Assembly (NCBI GenBank): GCA_024638525.1
Contig: JAHEKB010000093.1
Coordinates: 1-8,051, forward strand
Source: Bacteroidota bacterium
GTDB taxonomy: Bacteria > Bacteroidota > Bacteroidia > NS11-12g > UBA9320
DNA length: 8,051 nt
Direction of reading: 5' to 3'
Shown here: positions 5,490-8,051 of the stretch, piece after piece
Numbering within the stretch: the first letter of the stretch is position 1
Layout of the letters: the number at the start of each line of letters is the position of its first letter
The notes under the pieces: model-generated
What the model was told of the DNA's origin: nothing
Databases searched by the model: none
Seen by the model: only the letters and a program-made list of their open reading frames with translations
Made by a program: the position numbers and the translations under genes

Positions 5490-7283
5490 ATGAAAACAAC
5501 TGCTAAAAACATCGGGAAGTTCAGGCTAAACTTGTTGATGTTCCTTTTTGCCTTATTCCTCATGAACGGAGTAGAGGCTCAAATTCACTTTGATGGAGTC
5601 AATTGTAATGCAAATCCAAATAGTCAAGGCAGCAGTTGGGAATGGGATCCCGCTGACGCTTACATCGATATTGATCCGGTAGGTTCTAATATCCCAGGCT
5701 CCTCTGACATTGATTCCCTTTGGACCACGGTGCAAGATCAGTACTTGATTTTTGCATTCAGTAGGGCAGCCGCAGCTACCGGTGGTGCAGGAAATGCAGG
5801 ATTCAAATTTCACTTCAATACAGATTGCGATATATCAAGCGGAGATTTGGATTTTGGAGGTGCGGATGCGGCCTTGTTCTTTTCCATTCAATCAGGTGTA
5901 GTACAAGATAGTACCATCTATGAATGGACTGGAAGCTCCTATGTTGCTTCTAATAAGTTCTTCACTCCCATCATCGGAGGATCTTCCTGCGCTGATTCAA
6001 GCGATGAACGCTTTTTTGAGTTCAAGGTGCACGTTTCAAAGATTTATGATCTATGCAGCGGATACTCATGTGGTGGGATTACAATAACAGCCGCCAATGT
6101 GCATGCCGGTGGAAGTTTTAGCTCTATAATCAAGGACACTTTGTTACTGGATGTGGATGTATTCATCAATGACCGCCCAGTGAGTAAGGTGAGTTTTAAT
6201 CCCTCCGAGATATGCAGTGGAGACACCGTTTCTTTTGATGCATTGGGCAGTACTGAAAACGACTCTATAGACACTCCTTATGATTCCCTGGTCAGTTACG
6301 AATGGGATTTCAACTATATCGCGGGCAACGGCTTCAATGCTCATTCAAGCATTAGCGGACCGGTTGTAGATTACCCCTTCTACGGTTATGCTACACATAC
6401 TGTTGCATTGCGAACCACCGATGTTTTTGGATGTCAGGATACCTTGGCAGACATCTCGATCAATTCTTATTCGCTTCCGGTGGTAACCATCCAACAAACT
6501 TTGGATCAAACTTACCATTTATGCAAAAACCTATTCTATGATGGTACACAGTCTTATGGATATGCACCTTCGGCTAGCTTAAGTTATTACTGGGAGCTTC
6601 CCGATGGTAGCACCTCAACAGCTGATACCTTTAGCAAACAATATGCGCAATGCGTTTGGAACTATTTGGACTATGTGAAACTAACGGTTACAGATGATAA
6701 AGGATGTTCCTCCACAGCAAATGCAGCACCGCCAGTTCCGGTTGAGCTGATCTGTTTCAAAGTAGAAGAGGTCAACGGTCTAGCTATCTTGAGTTGGCAA
6801 ACAGCCTCTGAGATCAACAACGACCAATTTATCATAGAACGATCTTATAACGGAACAGACTATGTAGAAATCGGTCGAGTAAAAGGAATGGGCAACTCGA
6901 ATGAGATTACAGATTACCGATTTACCGATAAGCCCGAAAGCAGTTATGAGATTTACTACAGATTGATCCAGGTGGATTTCAATGCGGAAAGCAGAACTTA
7001 TGGCCCGATTGTTCTGATCTTGGGAGAACGCGATTCAGAACTGAAGGTCTATCCCAACCCTGCTCAAGACCGAATTTCTTTGGTTTATCCATTTGATCAG
7101 GGATCGGTAGAGATACAGATCATTGATAAATGCGGAACGCTCATTCAGCAGATTCAGGTAGCAGAAAAGCTAAACGGCAATCGATATGAGCTGGATGTCA
7201 CCGGCTTGAGTAAAGGCTCCTACTACATCAAGGTTGGCAACGGAAAACACGGATTCCAAAGCCGACTCATTGAACTTCAATAA
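5490..7283 (+). CDS. Secreted multidomain protein with T9SS type A sorting domain, 597 aa
   Basis: The ATG at 5490 opens a signal peptide (MKTTAKNIGKFRLNLLMFLF, cleavage near VEA-Q). Residues 32-234 form a Gly/Ser/Asp-rich, Cys-containing domain I cannot name (SWEWDPADAYIDIDPVG, FKFHFNTDCDISSGDLDFGG). Residues 235-325 look like a PKD domain (SFNPSEICSGDTVSFDA, YEWDFNY, HTVALRTTDVFGCQDT). Residues 326-417 look like a second one (YYWELPDGS, YVKLTVTDDKGC). Residues 418-510 are FN3-like (LSWQTASEINNDQFIIERS, YYRLIQVD), as often precedes the tail. From about 516 the protein carries the Por_Secre_tail/TIGR04183 sorting domain (VYPNPAQDRISLVYP at 520-534, then LDVTGLSKGSYYIKV). It is therefore predicted to cross the outer membrane by T9SS and be released or anchored at the cell surface after tail removal. 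No enzymatic domain is seen; adhesion or matrix function is an inference. It is monocistronic, with a terminator at 7303-7336. Confidence 0.9.
   Translation: MKTTAKNIGKFRLNLLMFLFALFLMNGVEAQIHFDGVNCNANPNSQGSSWEWDPADAYIDIDPVGSNIPGSSDIDSLWTTVQDQYLIFAFSRAAAATGGAGNAGFKFHFNTDCDISSGDLDFGGADAALFFSIQSGVVQDSTIYEWTGSSYVASNKFFTPIIGGSSCADSSDERFFEFKVHVSKIYDLCSGYSCGGITITAANVHAGGSFSSIIKDTLLLDVDVFINDRPVSKVSFNPSEICSGDTVSFDALGSTENDSIDTPYDSLVSYEWDFNYIAGNGFNAHSSISGPVVDYPFYGYATHTVALRTTDVFGCQDTLADISINSYSLPVVTIQQTLDQTYHLCKNLFYDGTQSYGYAPSASLSYYWELPDGSTSTADTFSKQYAQCVWNYLDYVKLTVTDDKGCSSTANAAPPVPVELICFKVEEVNGLAILSWQTASEINNDQFIIERSYNGTDYVEIGRVKGMGNSNEITDYRFTDKPESSYEIYYRLIQVDFNAESRTYGPIVLILGERDSELKVYPNPAQDRISLVYPFDQGSVEIQIIDKCGTLIQQIQVAEKLNGNRYELDVTGLSKGSYYIKVGNGKHGFQSRLIELQ
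5508..5542 (+). other. Imperfect hairpin in the signal-peptide coding region
   Basis: AACATC (5508-5513) pairs with GATGTT (5537-5542), and AAGTT (5517-5521) with AACTT (5529-5533), around a 7-nt loop. Two G-U pairs can form between the stems. It starts 18 nt after the first base of the start codon, so it could affect translation, but it may also follow simply from Lys-rich then Phe/Leu-rich codons. Confidence 0.4.
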
Positions 7284-7302
7284 ATGAGACCTTAGAATAC
7301 TT

Positions 7303-7336
7303 AAAAAAGGGCTTCAAGGGATTGAGGCCCTTTTTG
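7303..7336 (+). terminator. Strong intrinsic terminator of the T9SS cargo gene
   Basis: AAAAAGGGC (7304-7312) pairs perfectly with GCCCTTTTT (7327-7335), with an inner TCAA/TTGA continuation around GGGA. It stands 20 nt after the stop codon and ends in a T-run. Confidence 0.85.
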
Positions 7337-7404
7337 TTTAATGTTTATGCATATATGCCTGTTGAATATCAAACTGCCAATTAGGCTCACACCTTCTATG
7401 GCAC

Positions 7405-7412
7405 TACCTTTG
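7405..7412 (+). promoter_or_regulatory. -7 promoter box of the tmRNA gene
   Basis: TACCTTTG matches TAnnTTTG exactly and would start transcription near 7419, about 30 nt before the mature tmRNA 5' end. That fits a precursor trimmed by RNase P. The -33 element is poor: only TTAG at 7381-7384, 21 nt upstream, is near the expected place. A TTGACA at 7424-7429 lies too close to the RNA to serve with a normal -10. Confidence 0.5.
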
Positions 7413-7448
7413 CAGCTTAGTTTTTGACATTTGTTACTTAACCATACT

Positions 7449-7816
7449 GGGGCTGTTCTGGCTTTTGACGGGTTGGGCAATAGATGTGTAAGCACGTAGA
7501 GCATTGGAAGTCTCGCTCTTTAATCCAGGCCTCCAAACACAAACGGCAATTCAAATTTTGCCATGGCTGCCTAATCTAAGATTAGCAACGCCATCCGCTC
7601 TCCCAAGTGATGTCTGAGCCAGGAGGGGTCCAGAGCGGTCGAACAGAGCTCGGATAGTGAATGCCCATTCCTAGCAAGCATTCCCTTATCATCTAGGATA
7701 CGGTAGTGAATAGGTCTGATCTGCACCTTACACTCCCCGACAATCAAGCAGATCTAAACGTGTAGAAGGCGCTTCCTATTCCAATTCGGACCCGGGTTCG
7801 ACTCCCGGCAGCTCCA
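7449..7816 (+). ncRNA. ssrA: Transfer-messenger RNA (tmRNA)
   Basis: This RNA with SmpB rescues stalled ribosomes and tags their products for proteolysis. The 5' end GGGGCTG (7449-7455) pairs over 7 bp with CAGCTCC (7809-7815; one G-U) to form the tRNA-like acceptor stem, followed by discriminator A7816. The first bases, GGGGCTGTTCTGGCTTTTGACGG and on, carry the conserved tmRNA 5' half. The 3' half has the T arm CCGGGTTCGACTCCCGG (7792-7808) with the T-loop TTCGACT. CCA is not encoded (CTT follows), so it must be added after transcription. At 368 nt the length is normal for a one-piece tmRNA. The tag frame is at 7545-7574. A TAnnTTTG box lies upstream and an intrinsic terminator starts 11 nt downstream. 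Confidence 0.95.
7545..7574 (+). other. tmRNA tag-peptide reading frame
   Basis: From the resume codon GGC the frame reads GNSNFAMAA then TAA; with the alanine brought by tmRNA the tag is AGNSNFAMAA. The hydrophobic, Ala-Ala ending is the usual ClpXP-type recognition end. The polar first half is typical of Bacteroidota tags, but the Ser at the third position and the Met before AA are less common there. The exact resume codon is inferred from that pattern. Confidence 0.85.
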
Positions 7817-7826
7817 CTTGTTGATG

Positions 7827-7858
7827 AAGGCCCGGCTTCTTTGAAGCAGGCCTTTTTT
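7827..7858 (+). terminator. Intrinsic terminator of the tmRNA gene
   Basis: AAGGCC (7827-7832) pairs with GGCCTT (7849-7854), and inside it GCTTC (7835-7839) pairs with GAAGC (7843-7847) around a TTT loop. A run of six T (7853-7858) follows. Confidence 0.85.
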
Positions 7859-7860
7859 AT

Positions 7861-8051
7861 TGGGCATGCTCAAGTGCAGCTTGAAGCATGCACAAATAGA
7901 AAAGGCTGAGAAGCGCAGCGACAGGGTCTTCATCCACTACACGGGTTCGACGGGAGGGACAACGAAAAGCGCAGCGATGAGGAAGTCACTCCCTATAAAC
8001 CAAGCTTGTTAAGCAGAAAAAGACTGTTGGGTGATAACCCACGGCTTTGAT
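7861..8051. other. Downstream flank of ssrA with hairpins and a duplicated 11-mer, no supported gene
   Basis: A near-perfect hairpin spans 7864-7891: GCATGC/GCATGC and TCAAG/CTTGA, with one bulged A. AAGCGCAGCGA occurs twice, at 7911-7921 and 7967-7977. A small TGGGT-GATA-ACCCA hairpin sits at 8028-8041. Short open frames run through the stretch on both strands, but none has a convincing start or recognisable product. Confidence 0.45.

Noticed and set aside
7865..8051. GIY-YIG nuclease fragment in a + frame (FIHYTGSTGG)
   Set aside because: Only a YTGST-like string resembles the family. The catalytic motifs that should follow are absent and the frame closes soon after.

Overview
The window looks like a chromosomal segment of a Bacteroidota bacterium. 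Four things point there: a secreted protein ending in a type IX secretion system (T9SS) type A sorting domain, a lipoprotein carrying a CHU_C-like (T9SS type B/gliding-associated) domain, promoter matches of the TTG-N17-23-TAnnTTTG type, and a tmRNA with a Bacteroidota-style tag. The tag ending AMAA recalls Cytophaga-like relatives, but the order cannot be fixed from this sequence. Most protein genes encode exported or envelope proteins.

Region 1-2969 is a CHAT-protease neighbourhood. It begins with the last 60 codons of a CHAT-domain protein on +. A convergent two-gene unit follows on -: a lipoprotein with a CHU_C-like domain (783-1304), then a conserved-looking small cytoplasmic protein (281-751). 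Divergent from the lipoprotein is a second, complete CHAT protein (1389-2969, +) with an export signal and an intact His/Cys pair. Two CHAT proteins flanking a lipoprotein cassette is the most system-like arrangement here, but a functional link is inference.

Region 2970-5230 holds three - strand envelope genes: a probable outer-membrane beta-barrel protein (4527-5159), a small lipocalin-like lipoprotein (3817-4230) and an unrecognised lipoprotein (3174-3629). Between the barrel and lipocalin-like genes lies a mosaic of short tandem repeats with 6-, 7- and 8-nt units. The barrel gene has a good Bacteroidota promoter and a run of nine G in its 5' leader.

Region 5231-7336 carries a 597-residue secreted multidomain T9SS cargo protein (novel N-terminal domain, two PKD-like domains, an FN3-like segment and the sorting domain), closed by a strong terminator.

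Region 7337-8051 carries the tmRNA gene ssrA (7449-7816) with its promoter box and terminator. The tag reads (A)GNSNFAMAA. The last ~190 bases hold hairpins and a duplicated 11-mer but no gene I can support.
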